A DNA stretch of 50,192 bases, taken from assembly GCF_902497625.1 (NCBI RefSeq), contig NZ_CABVGX010000042.1, positions 1-50,192 on the forward strand, written 5' to 3'. The position numbers were made by a program, and so were the translations under genes. Shown in pieces: positions 17,373 through 25,502 of the stretch. Under the pieces are notes generated by a model, which saw only the letters and a list, made by a program, of their open reading frames with translations, was not told where the DNA came from and searched no databases. Within the stretch, counting starts at the first letter, position 1. The number at the start of each line of letters is the position of its first letter. This DNA comes from Pseudomonas fluorescens. Lineage in GTDB: Bacteria > Pseudomonadota > Gammaproteobacteria > Pseudomonadales > Pseudomonadaceae.

Positions 17373-18494
17373 ATGCAAAATACCCTACACATCGAGTCGC
17401 TTCGGGCGGCCCTCGTTCAGCGTGGCTGGACACAAAAAGACCTCGCGGATCAGCTTGGAGTATCGGCACAGTCCGTTACCAACTGGTTCAAAGGTAAGGA
17501 TTTTCCTCGCCCTGACAAGCTGCTCAAGCTGGCCACAACGCTGCAGCTGTCATTTTCGCAGTTGGTGGCGCCACCTGAGGATCAGCCTGTGGTGGCGTTC
17601 CGCAAGAAGGCGGGAACCAAAACCACCGACGAACACATTCTAAAAGCGATGGGCATTGGCGGTTTGCTTAAGCCCTTGGTCGATTTTTTACCGAAGCTGC
17701 CGACCTTACGCACCAAGATTTCATCGCCTTCCATCAGCTACGCGCGTTTGCAAAGCGATGCGTCCCAGGTACGCAGTAAATTGGGATTGGGTGAGCGCAG
17801 CGTGCTGGGTTATGAAGCGCTGATCGCCGAGTTCAAGGCGTGCGGGGCGGTTCTGGTGCCCGTTCTTTGGGGACAAAAGCAGCAACACAAGAATGCGTTG
17901 CACATTCTATTGCCGGCGTCAGATGTCACCTTTGTCTTCGTCAACTTGGATACCAAGCTGGAAGACTTCAAGTTTTGGATGGCCCACGAGTTAGCGCATG
18001 TCTACACCCCTGAGCTTGCGGGTAGTGACGAGGGGGAGGATTTTGCGGATGCCTTTGCCGGTGCCCTGCTGTTTCCTGAGGCTTGTGTGCAGCTAGCGTA
18101 TGCCGAGGCGGCGCAAGCGCCTAGCGCAGCTGGGGAGGTGAGTGTCCTTCAGCAGCATGCCCGGCATCACCAAATTTCACTGAACACTGTGTTCCAGCAG
18201 GCACAGGGATATGCGGCGGAAAACAATCTGCCATCCTTGCGGGTAGCGGAAAGGACAATTCACGCGGTGCGCAACAGCTCCACGCCGCAGTTGGTCAGTA
18301 CGATCCTGTTTGATCCGGCTCCACCCAAACCGGCGCAATACATTGCCGCAGCGTCGAATGTGTTTCAGTCGGAGTTCTTCATGGCGCTGAAACGCATGAT
18401 TCGCGAACATGGAACGGGCCCGTCGTATGTACAGCAAATCATGGACGTGTCACTCAGTGATGCCACCGCGCTTTATGGCGAGCTAGTGCGTTGA
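17373..18494 (+). CDS. HTH (XRE) plus ImmA/IrrE metallopeptidase antitoxin
   Basis: The 373-residue protein (start at ATG 17373) joins an N-terminal Cro/C1-type helix-turn-helix (TQKDLADQLGVSAQSVTNWFKG, about residues 20-41, in two parts) to a C-terminal ImmA/IrrE zinc peptidase domain with His205-Glu-Leu-Ala-His209 and a downstream acidic helix (GEDFADAFAGALLFP). ImmA-type peptidases cleave repressors or antitoxins in response to DNA damage or phage. The stop codon overlaps the start of the following PIN-domain gene (TTGA), the arrangement of a type II toxin-antitoxin operon. The HTH probably autoregulates transcription from the tandem repeat upstream. Confidence 0.88.
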   Translation: MQNTLHIESLRAALVQRGWTQKDLADQLGVSAQSVTNWFKGKDFPRPDKLLKLATTLQLSFSQLVAPPEDQPVVAFRKKAGTKTTDEHILKAMGIGGLLKPLVDFLPKLPTLRTKISSPSISYARLQSDASQVRSKLGLGERSVLGYEALIAEFKACGAVLVPVLWGQKQQHKNALHILLPASDVTFVFVNLDTKLEDFKFWMAHELAHVYTPELAGSDEGEDFADAFAGALLFPEACVQLAYAEAAQAPSAAGEVSVLQQHARHHQISLNTVFQQAQGYAAENNLPSLRVAERTIHAVRNSSTPQLVSTILFDPAPPKPAQYIAAASNVFQSEFFMALKRMIREHGTGPSYVQQIMDVSLSDATALYGELVR

Positions 18495-19090
18495 GTGCGG
18501 CGTCCACGCTCGTCTTACTGGATACCAATGCGTATCTTCGACTGGCGAAGCGTGTACGACCGATGTTGGGCGTTGCGTTTGGGCAGAAAAACTACGTTCT
18601 GACCATTCTGAAGGATGTTGAAGAGGAAGTGCATCGCAGTGGTGCGCTGAAATTCAAATTCCCTTGGTTCGACGGTGAGGATCTTGCCGCTGAGCGGGTT
18701 GCGAAGCAGGTTCGACTCAGCGCCGACGAGAAAGGTCAGTTAGAAGCTGCGCTAAGTGTGCTGCGTGGCTGGGTCTTAATGAATCCGACGGTCTATACCA
18801 CGGCTGGTCGTTCGCCCCCTTCCTCAACGGATTGTCGGGTGCTTGCGTTTGGCCAAATTCGAGACGCCATTGTGGTCACAGATGACCTCGGTATGCACAA
18901 ACTGGCTCAAGATTTCGGAATTGCTGTCTGGCATGGCCATGAGTTGCTCAAGAAAATGCTCACGGCAAAGTTAATCACCAATGAGCAGGTCAAAAGTATC
19001 TTCGAAGCGCTGGAGCTCAATGGAGACTTGACTGAAACGTGGCGCCAGGCGAAACACACCACCTTTCTCAAGCTATTCGGTAAGGGCTAG
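18491..19090 (+). CDS. PIN-domain ribonuclease toxin (DUF4411-like)
   Basis: The 199-residue protein has the acidic residues of a PIN nuclease: Asp11 (LLDTNAY), Glu44 (KDVEEEV), Asp114 (SSTDCRVLAF) and Asp131 (VVTDDLGM). PIN toxins cut RNA, often tRNA or rRNA, when not neutralised. It starts with TTG overlapping the ImmA stop codon by 4 bp (TTGA), so translation is coupled to the upstream HTH-ImmA protein, the presumed antitoxin. All PIN acidic residues appear intact. The specific target is unknown. Confidence 0.82.
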   Translation: MSAASTLVLLDTNAYLRLAKRVRPMLGVAFGQKNYVLTILKDVEEEVHRSGALKFKFPWFDGEDLAAERVAKQVRLSADEKGQLEAALSVLRGWVLMNPTVYTTAGRSPPSSTDCRVLAFGQIRDAIVVTDDLGMHKLAQDFGIAVWHGHELLKKMLTAKLITNEQVKSIFEALELNGDLTETWRQAKHTTFLKLFGKG

Positions 19091-19135
19091 GGTAATTGTC
19101 TTTATGATGCCCTCCGCTGCGGCGGACTAAGCTGG

Positions 19136-19624
19136 GTGAGTGACCATCCAAAAGTGAACCCGTTGCCCATGCTCCGCTTACCCGCTCATCCTAACCCAGC
19201 CGTTGCTGCATACCCCGCTTATACGGTGTGGCAGGCGCTCGAACTTCCAGAGCGCGGGAGCGAACTGTTGGAGGCGGTGAACATAGGCTTACCGTGCGCG
19301 ATGCTCCAGCGCCTTGCCACTTGGCTAGTCATCCCCCAATCGGCAGGACGGCAGTGTGTCGGCATCTCGCAGTCGACCTGGCGCCGGCGGGTACAAACCG
19401 GTTGTTTGAGCGTTCGAGAGAGTGATCGGCTCTATCGCTTCGCGTCGGTACTCGATCTGGCGATTGAGCTCTTCGAGGGAGATAAGGCAGCCGCATATGC
19501 CTGGCTCAGACGGCCCCAGCGAGGCTTGGCCAACCGCAGTGCCATCGAATTGCTCGCGACCTCCGCTGGAACCGAAGCGATTCGCCAACTGATAGGACGG
19601 CTAGAGCATGGCGTAACGCCATAG
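19136..19624 (+). CDS. MbcA/ParS/Xre-type antitoxin-like protein without its RES toxin
   Basis: The 162-residue protein (GTG start) has the two parts of ParS/Xre antitoxins: a middle HTH (VGISQSTWRRRVQTGCLSVRE) and a C-terminal helical domain ending in the family pattern AYAWLRRPQRGLANRSAIELL...GTEAIRQLIGRLEHGV. In known xre-res pairs this gene is followed by a RES-domain toxin that degrades NAD+. No RES frame follows; the next gene is on the opposite strand. It may be a solitary immunity gene, or the toxin may have been lost. Confidence 0.75.
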   Translation: MSDHPKVNPLPMLRLPAHPNPAVAAYPAYTVWQALELPERGSELLEAVNIGLPCAMLQRLATWLVIPQSAGRQCVGISQSTWRRRVQTGCLSVRESDRLYRFASVLDLAIELFEGDKAAAYAWLRRPQRGLANRSAIELLATSAGTEAIRQLIGRLEHGVTP

Positions 19625-19784
19625 CTGAATCAGAGTGAGTCGTGTCTCTATTAGTGCGGCCCCACCCACTGAATACTGACACGCAATGAGCGTTCATTTT
19701 GTGGCCTATGGCCACTCTGTCGGTCACTCCAATGCGAACCCATCGGAGTGCGCAAACGAAAGCCATGCAGCCATGGGTGTATGA

Positions 19785-20723
19785 CTACCAACGTTTGTGC
19801 AAATCCGGAAGGATCTCCTGTGCAAACCAAACGGGTAGGTCTACCTCCAGCATATGGAAGTTAGAGGGCGAGCTCACCACGAGACCGAGGTTGATCAACC
19901 TACTGAGCTGATCGCTTGCTGTTTCACGCTGAAGTCCGGTGAAGGTCTCGAACTCGGCGCGAGCTAGCGCGCCTTGGATCAGCAACGCAAGGAATGCAGA
20001 CCCTGTTTCTGGTCTGATCCCTTTTTCTTGTAAGCGCGAATTTGTTCTGAACGCATGCGTAACAGACTCACGAAGCTTGCGACGATTCAGGGCAGCAGTC
20101 ATGTAATCCACCTCTTCGTGACAGACATCAAGCATGAACTCGACGAAGGTGAAAGAGGCTTTGCCTGACAGCCGGACACTACCATCGAGCTCACTGTCTC
20201 GTGTGCGATCAGTCATGGCCAAAGAAGCGAGATATTCATCCTGCCTACGGGCCAAGCCGCGAGAAAGAGACCAGAGGTGCGGCCGCAGGCCGAGCTGATC
20301 CAGCTGCAGGTGAATGCTCATCCTCGCCGGAGCCACATTCCCCTCGATCAATGGTCGGATGACTAGAAGGCGATAGTGTTGGGTTAAAGCTGCAATGATT
20401 CGTCGCCGAAGCTCTGTGACAGTGTCGTGCGTGCACTGCAGATTCTCATGCACGAGCAGATGCTCTAGATCCTCTGGCCCGCTGTCGTGCCCCTCAAGTT
20501 GACTCGAGTAATAGGCGCTGGTGCCGATCAGCACTCGACTCAAACATGCGGTAGCTTCTGGTGCGAGCATGCCGGCGAGAAATGCTGTCTTCGCCACTAA
20601 CGCGTCTGCTCTTACCAACATCGAAGACGGAGGCTTGTCGGAGAGGGGCGGGTTGAGCCAGGGCACAATGCTCATCTGCGCGAATATCTGTAACAGGGCA
20701 ACACTCGACTCCCGTAGCGCCAA
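19785..20723 (-). CDS. Fic-family protein with a destroyed catalytic motif
   Basis: The 312-residue protein has the architecture of Fic AMP-transferases. An N-terminal segment ends in the inhibitory helix Ser73-x3-Glu77-Gly78 (SSQLEG), the core includes WSLSRGLARRQDEYLASL and the C-terminal part has a winged-helix segment (ETASDQLSRLINLGLVVSSP). The catalytic loop expected as HPFxxGNGRxxR aligns without gaps to RPLIEGNVAPAR (123-134), so the His, the second Gly and the first Arg are lost. It cannot AMPylate by the known mechanism. It lies 46 bp after an unknown leftward gene and may be a regulator or scaffold; pseudogene status is less likely because the frame is intact. Confidence 0.7.
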   Translation of the reverse strand: MALRESSVALLQIFAQMSIVPWLNPPLSDKPPSSMLVRADALVAKTAFLAGMLAPEATACLSRVLIGTSAYYSSQLEGHDSGPEDLEHLLVHENLQCTHDTVTELRRRIIAALTQHYRLLVIRPLIEGNVAPARMSIHLQLDQLGLRPHLWSLSRGLARRQDEYLASLAMTDRTRDSELDGSVRLSGKASFTFVEFMLDVCHEEVDYMTAALNRRKLRESVTHAFRTNSRLQEKGIRPETGSAFLALLIQGALARAEFETFTGLQRETASDQLSRLINLGLVVSSPSNFHMLEVDLPVWFAQEILPDLHKRW

Positions 20724-20769
20724 CGGTCTGTATTTGTATCTACACGTGAGTCCTTGTCAGGTACATGCC

Positions 20770-21729
20770 TTAACCGCTCGACGGGTCGGCCGAGCTGCCG
20801 GTGGCTCTAAAACCATCAATATTGAGCGGATCATCGTTGTAAATATCCTTTCCATGCCATGAACAATCCGAATCGATAGATCCCCCTAATTCCGTATCGC
20901 GGGTAAACGCTATCTTTCTGGAGCCAATGTAATCAAGGGCAATGAGCGCGGACTCCTCTGGATTGCAGATTGCCAAATGCAACCAGTCACCTTTATCAAA
21001 CGCTCCGCCAAACCGGAAAGCTATATACGCCAGCATTTCATAAGCTGGGGTTCTTTCGGGGAAAATGAACCAGATATTTGGGGTCACTTCCCGTCGCGAG
21101 CATGCCAAGTCGTACAGTTCGAATGCAATCGCTAGCGGCTGTTTCGAAGCCCCACCTACACGAGGGAAAATGGCGGCGAATGGTTGATTGTCGCGCGTCA
21201 CAACGAAGGCAGGGGAAGTGTACTGACGCGCCTTGGATTGTTTGAAGATACGTCCACCAGCAGCACCAAAAAACGCCGGGCCGGCTTTGGCAATCGCATC
21301 CGCACACTGACGCTCATGTTGACTGGTGATTTTGCGGGTGTTGTCTCGACCAATCACCACTTGTGCCATGGGGTTGCCTGCTTTGACTTGGCGAAGTAGC
21401 TCCTCCAACTTCGGCAGCGTTATCTGGTTGGCAATGACAGCTTTCAATTGCTTCTTGGCAGTGTCTGCCGAGAGGCGCGCAATTTTTTCAAGGGTTTCGA
21501 CCTGGACATAGCTGCACAGAATCGCCTCGGCAGAGAGGTTATTCATCTCGCTGTCGAGGAAACGGCCCGCCTTCATCAATCGAGCAAAGGATTGGTCTTT
21601 CATGCCCAACTTTTCAGCATGTTTCCGCGAGACCTCTGCACGACTGTGTCCTGCTGCAAGCCCACTCAACAGATCCTCCGTGGCCTCACGGTAGGCTTGA
21701 AACCAGGCCGTATTTACCTTCCGTCCCAT
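20770..21729 (-). CDS. Hypothetical 319-residue protein upstream of the Fic-like gene
   Basis: I do not recognise this protein. I chose the ATG at 21729, preceded by GGGGAG, rather than the GTG at 21750, which has no spaced ribosome site. The N-terminal half is helical and charged (AYREATEDLLSGLAAGHSRAEVSRKHAEKLG, in parts an HTH-like pattern), and the C-terminal half has alternating hydrophobic strands (PFAAIFPRVGG, PNIWFIFPERTPAYEML, WLHLAICNPEESALIALDYIG) reminiscent of an alpha/beta fold. It is transcribed leftward into the Fic-like gene and divergently from the tns operon. Confidence 0.6.
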   Translation of the reverse strand: MGRKVNTAWFQAYREATEDLLSGLAAGHSRAEVSRKHAEKLGMKDQSFARLMKAGRFLDSEMNNLSAEAILCSYVQVETLEKIARLSADTAKKQLKAVIANQITLPKLEELLRQVKAGNPMAQVVIGRDNTRKITSQHERQCADAIAKAGPAFFGAAGGRIFKQSKARQYTSPAFVVTRDNQPFAAIFPRVGGASKQPLAIAFELYDLACSRREVTPNIWFIFPERTPAYEMLAYIAFRFGGAFDKGDWLHLAICNPEESALIALDYIGSRKIAFTRDTELGGSIDSDCSWHGKDIYNDDPLNIDGFRATGSSADPSSG

Positions 21730-21802
21730 CCTGCTCCCCAGCCACTTCACTCCGTAAAGTGGCGCTATCTGCCTCGAAATTGTTGGTGGAACATAATCTA
21801 TC

Positions 21803-21831
21803 TTGACAGGGGGGGCAAGCGTGGTTATACC
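21803..21831 (+). promoter_or_regulatory. Sigma-70 promoter of the tns operon
   Basis: TTGACA (21803-21808), a 17-bp spacer and TATACC (21826-21831) form a near-consensus promoter pointing at tnsA, about 130 bp upstream of its start. Confidence 0.7.
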
Positions 21832-21834
21832 TTT

Positions 21835-21859
21835 AATAGATGCTGGTTTACCATCTATT
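21835..21859. promoter_or_regulatory. Operator-like inverted repeat over the tns transcription start
   Basis: AATAGATG (21835-21842) and CATCTATT (21852-21859) are perfect inverted arms with a 9-bp gap. They lie immediately after the -10 box of the tns promoter, where a bound repressor would block initiation. The binding protein is unknown. Confidence 0.5.
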
Positions 21860-21961
21860 GGAGTTGATGTTGTATGCGATGTGAACGCACCGAGGGTGGC
21901 ATGCGATGCCTCTTGAAGCGCCCAGAGAGGGACTCGATGGCATGCCTATTGGAAGCTACCA

Positions 21962-22678
21962 ATGAAAAGTGATGTCCTCAGCCCCGCGAGCAGCCGGGAT
22001 GTCGCGAAACGCACCCACCGGTCACGTAGGGCGTACGTCATGTGCTCGGCAAAAAATGGTTTTGTGGAGCTCAAATTGGAGTCACGACTGGAGCAATCCG
22101 TCGCTCAAGCGCTTGAGCTCGACCCACGGGTACGGGCCTATCGGGCCCAACCATTTACGCTTGATTTAGCTACGGGCGAACGGCTGGCTGCAAAGCACCT
22201 GAAAAAGCCGCCAGGAGCGGCGTATTACACCCCGGATTTCGCCGTGGATCTGGATGACCTACAGATCGTTGTCGAAGTTAAGCCTCGCGCGTTCGTGCAG
22301 GAGCATAGGGCGCTACTGGAGGAAGTACGCGACGCTTTACGCCAGCAAGGTTTGCGTTTCATCGTCATCACTGAGGCTGATTTCACTGGCCATTACCTGA
22401 GAAACGTCCAGCTCTTCATGCAATACCTGACGCAAGCCGCGCCCGCCCTACCCGGTTGGGTCGCCGCCTTGCAAACACGGGATCCTCAGGCTCTGACGGG
22501 GCCTGTAACCCAAGTGCTAACAGGCGATGTGCCGCTGAACTATCAGTTGGCGGCGGGAGTGCTGCTGGGATTATTAACATTTGACCTGATACGTCATCAA
22601 TTCGAGCGCATGGATTTCGATATCGCCCCGGCGTTTGGCAGTTTGAGTGCATTTGAGGTGATTCGCTATGAATCCTAG
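21962..22678 (+). CDS. tnsA: TnsA-like transposon endonuclease
   Basis: TnsA cuts the 5' ends of Tn7-type elements, working with TnsB to excise the transposon cleanly. The 238-residue protein has a restriction-enzyme-like core: Glu44 (SRLEQS), Asp92 in YYTPDFAV and Glu105-x-Lys107 in VVEVKPRA, matching the Glu-Asp-Lys triad of TnsA. The C-terminal half (from about residue 165) is helical. The start at 21962 is about 130 bp after a strong promoter. The stop lies 11 bases inside tnsB, which indicates translational coupling. Confidence 0.88.
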   Translation: MKSDVLSPASSRDVAKRTHRSRRAYVMCSAKNGFVELKLESRLEQSVAQALELDPRVRAYRAQPFTLDLATGERLAAKHLKKPPGAAYYTPDFAVDLDDLQIVVEVKPRAFVQEHRALLEEVRDALRQQGLRFIVITEADFTGHYLRNVQLFMQYLTQAAPALPGWVAALQTRDPQALTGPVTQVLTGDVPLNYQLAAGVLLGLLTFDLIRHQFERMDFDIAPAFGSLSAFEVIRYES

Positions 22679-24596
22679 TCTTCATACCGGCCAAGTCGTG
22701 GTGTGGCAAAACACGTGTTATGTCATCAAGGCCATCAAGCCGGCGTTGGGCGATATCGTCCTTGAAGCCAAAGGTGGGCTGGAGCGCACTGTCGACATTC
22801 GAGCCTTGTACAACCACATCGCGTCGGGCGAGATTACATTGCCGCAGCGGCAGATCGAAGCCACGCAACGTTCGTGGACGGCGAGCGAACAACGCGAGGC
22901 TGACTTCCGCCAGCAGTTGGTCGAACTTAAGTTGGCGCTAGAACGGCAAGGCATTGACCAGCCTGCTCGCGATGCACAACTAGATGCGTTTTGTCTGCAG
23001 CATGGCCATAAACGCCCGTCGAACAAGACCATCAAGGGTTACCGGAAGACCTTAAAAAGTCACGGCTTTGAAGGGCTTATTCCCAATTTCAGTCGGCGAG
23101 GTGGTGCGGGCTGGGCCAAAAAAAACGCAGCGAAGGCGGTCGCAGAGAAGGTCTTGATTCAGACCTTTATGAAGGATGACAAAGTTAATTTGTCCACTGT
23201 GGCATTGCTGGTCAATGAGGAACTGAAAACGCTTAATCAGGTGACCGGGGGCGATCAGACAGTTGATCGCAAAACCATTGCTCGTTTGCTTCAACAACTG
23301 CCTAGCTCGCTTGTTAAAGAGGGGCGACTCGACCCGCGTACCTTCAACTTGTGGAATCGCCAGGCCGTCCGCCGTTATGACGTCAAACTGCCTTTTGAAC
23401 GGGTGGAGATTGATGCCAAGACGATTGATGTGTACTGCTGTGATGAGTATGGCCATCGCTACACGGAGTTGACCCTATACGCCATGGTCTGCGCGCGTAC
23501 CTCCTACCCCGTTGGCGTATTCGTCAGCGGCGGCAAGCCCAGCGAATACACCCTGCTCAAAGTATTTGAGTTTTTTTTTACCCCGAAAGACCCGGCCTTC
23601 AATGCACTGTTTGGCATCGAAACGAATTGGGTGCAGCCCTGTGGGATTGCCACGGTGGTGCTCGACAATGCTTCAGAGAATTTCTCGGATCTGGCCCTGG
23701 TTATCGTGCGCCGACTCGGCATTCAGATCGAGTATGCGCGCGTCGGGCGCGGTGACGATAAACCGCATGTGGAATCCTTCTTTAAAGCGGCGGATGAAGG
23801 CCTGTTCACCAAGATGCCGGGGGCGAAAAAAAGTCAAGATAAGCGCATAAAAAATCGCCATGCCAAAGCGGCTGCCGAAGCCTGTTACTCCATCGAAGAG
23901 ATCTATCGCCACCTGGTGGCCTTCATCGCGGACGTGTACATCCATCAACCGGATCAAAAGCTAGGGTTTCGGCATGGCAAGCCGATGACGATCAAAAGCG
24001 CTATGGATGAAGCGCTCGCCACCTTTCTACCGGTACCGCCACCGTCACTCGAGCAGCTCAAAAAATTGCTGTTGGAGGTCAACCGGGACACCCGCAAGCT
24101 TCAGCATTACGGCGTCGATTTTGAAGGGTTTCAGTTCCACAGTCAGGCGCTGGCGGTGTTGGCGCGCGAGCGGGTCATCAACAGCGTCGACTTTTTGTTT
24201 AACCCGGAGAACTGCACGGCAATCTACGCGCTGCACCCTGACGATGGGAGTCTGATCCGGCTTGCGAACAAGACGGTGGGCATACCGGAAGTATCTTTTG
24301 AGGTCGCCAAAACGCTCAAAAAAGCTTACTCGGGCCCTGCGGACACGATGTCGGGTCATGACTATCAGCGTGTCCATGCTCAAATGCTTGCGCAGTTCAC
24401 TGCTGACAGCCAGCGCCGCCCCAAAATCAAGGCCAACAACCAAGCATTGCGTGCGCGAGAGAAATTGGCGCAGAAGGCAGACATCGCTGCGCAGTTTGAA
24501 AAGCACACGCCTACGCAGAGCGGCATATTGCGACCGGCGCCGGCGGGCGAAACGGACGATGATTTTTCCCCAGCACTGCGTAGGGGGTTGAAATGA
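22668..24596 (+). CDS. tnsB: TnsB-like DDE transposase
   Basis: TnsB is the transposase that binds the end repeats, cuts the 3' ends and joins them to the target. In this 642-residue protein the retrovirus-integrase-like core carries Asp249 (VEIDAKTID), Asp333 (VVLDNASENF) and Glu369 (KPHVESFF), with 35 residues between the last two, an intact D-D-35-E triad. N-terminal helices before residue 230 probably contain the DNA-binding HTH domains. The Mu-type C-terminal region follows. The presumed binding sites are the AAAGTTA repeats at 5907-5976 and 41279-41406. It overlaps tnsA by 11 bp and tnsC by 4 bp. Confidence 0.92.
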   Translation: MNPSLHTGQVVVWQNTCYVIKAIKPALGDIVLEAKGGLERTVDIRALYNHIASGEITLPQRQIEATQRSWTASEQREADFRQQLVELKLALERQGIDQPARDAQLDAFCLQHGHKRPSNKTIKGYRKTLKSHGFEGLIPNFSRRGGAGWAKKNAAKAVAEKVLIQTFMKDDKVNLSTVALLVNEELKTLNQVTGGDQTVDRKTIARLLQQLPSSLVKEGRLDPRTFNLWNRQAVRRYDVKLPFERVEIDAKTIDVYCCDEYGHRYTELTLYAMVCARTSYPVGVFVSGGKPSEYTLLKVFEFFFTPKDPAFNALFGIETNWVQPCGIATVVLDNASENFSDLALVIVRRLGIQIEYARVGRGDDKPHVESFFKAADEGLFTKMPGAKKSQDKRIKNRHAKAAAEACYSIEEIYRHLVAFIADVYIHQPDQKLGFRHGKPMTIKSAMDEALATFLPVPPPSLEQLKKLLLEVNRDTRKLQHYGVDFEGFQFHSQALAVLARERVINSVDFLFNPENCTAIYALHPDDGSLIRLANKTVGIPEVSFEVAKTLKKAYSGPADTMSGHDYQRVHAQMLAQFTADSQRRPKIKANNQALRAREKLAQKADIAAQFEKHTPTQSGILRPAPAGETDDDFSPALRRGLK

Positions 24597-25492
24597 GTCG
24601 GATTGCCGATCAGTTGGTTTGCCACGACCGCTTCAACACTGTGCAGGCGCAAATTGAAGCAGTGCTCGCCCGTGCTCAGGCGAAAGACCCGCAAATTCTG
24701 CCAATTGTCGGGCCTACTCGAGTTGGTAAGTCGAAGTTACTGGCGAGCCTTATCGCTACACATTCGGTGACGGGCAACCGCCGGGAGATCATCAGCGTCG
24801 TCAGTCCCAAGCACCTGACCGGGCGAGCGTTACCGGACGCCTGCCTGATGAGCATCGGCATGAGCCCCGCGCTGTTCAAAAACCATGTCGAAGCCACCGC
24901 TGCGTTCATCAAAGCCGTCAACCGGCAGGAAACGCGGATGATCATCTTTGACGAGACCCAGCACATGCTCGAACGTGGTGGCAGTACCACGGTTCGGGCA
25001 GCGGCCGACTTTTTGAAGGGGCTTTTCGATCAGACGCAGGCCAGTTTGGTCTTGGTCGGTTTGCCGACACTGTTGGGACTGTTTCAAGCCAACGAGCAAC
25101 TCGCTGATCGTGCGCGGCGCCCCGTCGAATACTACCCGTACCAATGGCAGGGCGAGGATTACAAAAGCTTTCGCAGTGCGTTGGCGGGGGCGCTTGAGTA
25201 CCTGACGGAAAGCGGCTGGGAGACGTTCGCTTGCAAAGACCCTGACTTTGCTCAGCGCATGTATGTCGCTTCTGCAGGTCGCTACGGGATGATCAACAAG
25301 GTCTTTATGGAAGTACAAATGGTCGGCGGTGACAAAGTGGCGTTGCATGAGGCCTTCGCAAGGGCGTATGAGCAAGCCGTGATCGGCCGACTCGTCGACT
25401 TCAACCCATTTGACCCCGCTCGGACGATCCAGGTCGAGCACATGGCCTGGGTCTACGCCAAGGTTATGCAAGAAGCCGGTGTACAGGTCTAG
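24593..25492 (+). CDS. tnsC: TnsC/TniB-like AAA+ ATPase target regulator
   Basis: TnsC is the ATPase that links the target-site protein to the TnsAB transposase and confers target immunity. The 299-residue product has Walker A GPTRVGKS (40-47) and Walker B MIIFDETQH (116-124), followed by sensor-containing helices (GLPTLLGLFQANEQLADRARR). It overlaps the tnsB stop by ATGA and lies 10 bp before tniQ, so the four genes form one operon. It is about half the length of canonical Tn7 TnsC and nearer to the TniB size class. Confidence 0.9.
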   Translation: MSRIADQLVCHDRFNTVQAQIEAVLARAQAKDPQILPIVGPTRVGKSKLLASLIATHSVTGNRREIISVVSPKHLTGRALPDACLMSIGMSPALFKNHVEATAAFIKAVNRQETRMIIFDETQHMLERGGSTTVRAAADFLKGLFDQTQASLVLVGLPTLLGLFQANEQLADRARRPVEYYPYQWQGEDYKSFRSALAGALEYLTESGWETFACKDPDFAQRMYVASAGRYGMINKVFMEVQMVGGDKVALHEAFARAYEQAVIGRLVDFNPFDPARTIQVEHMAWVYAKVMQEAGVQV

Positions 25493-25502
25493 GGAGAACA
25501 TC

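Noticed and set aside
17157..17378. Minus-strand frame ending with a tail that looks like protein (NRYLIPENLDWAAAGW)
   Set aside because: It overlaps the ImmA start region, has no ribosome site and no recognised family; may be a relic but cannot be supported.
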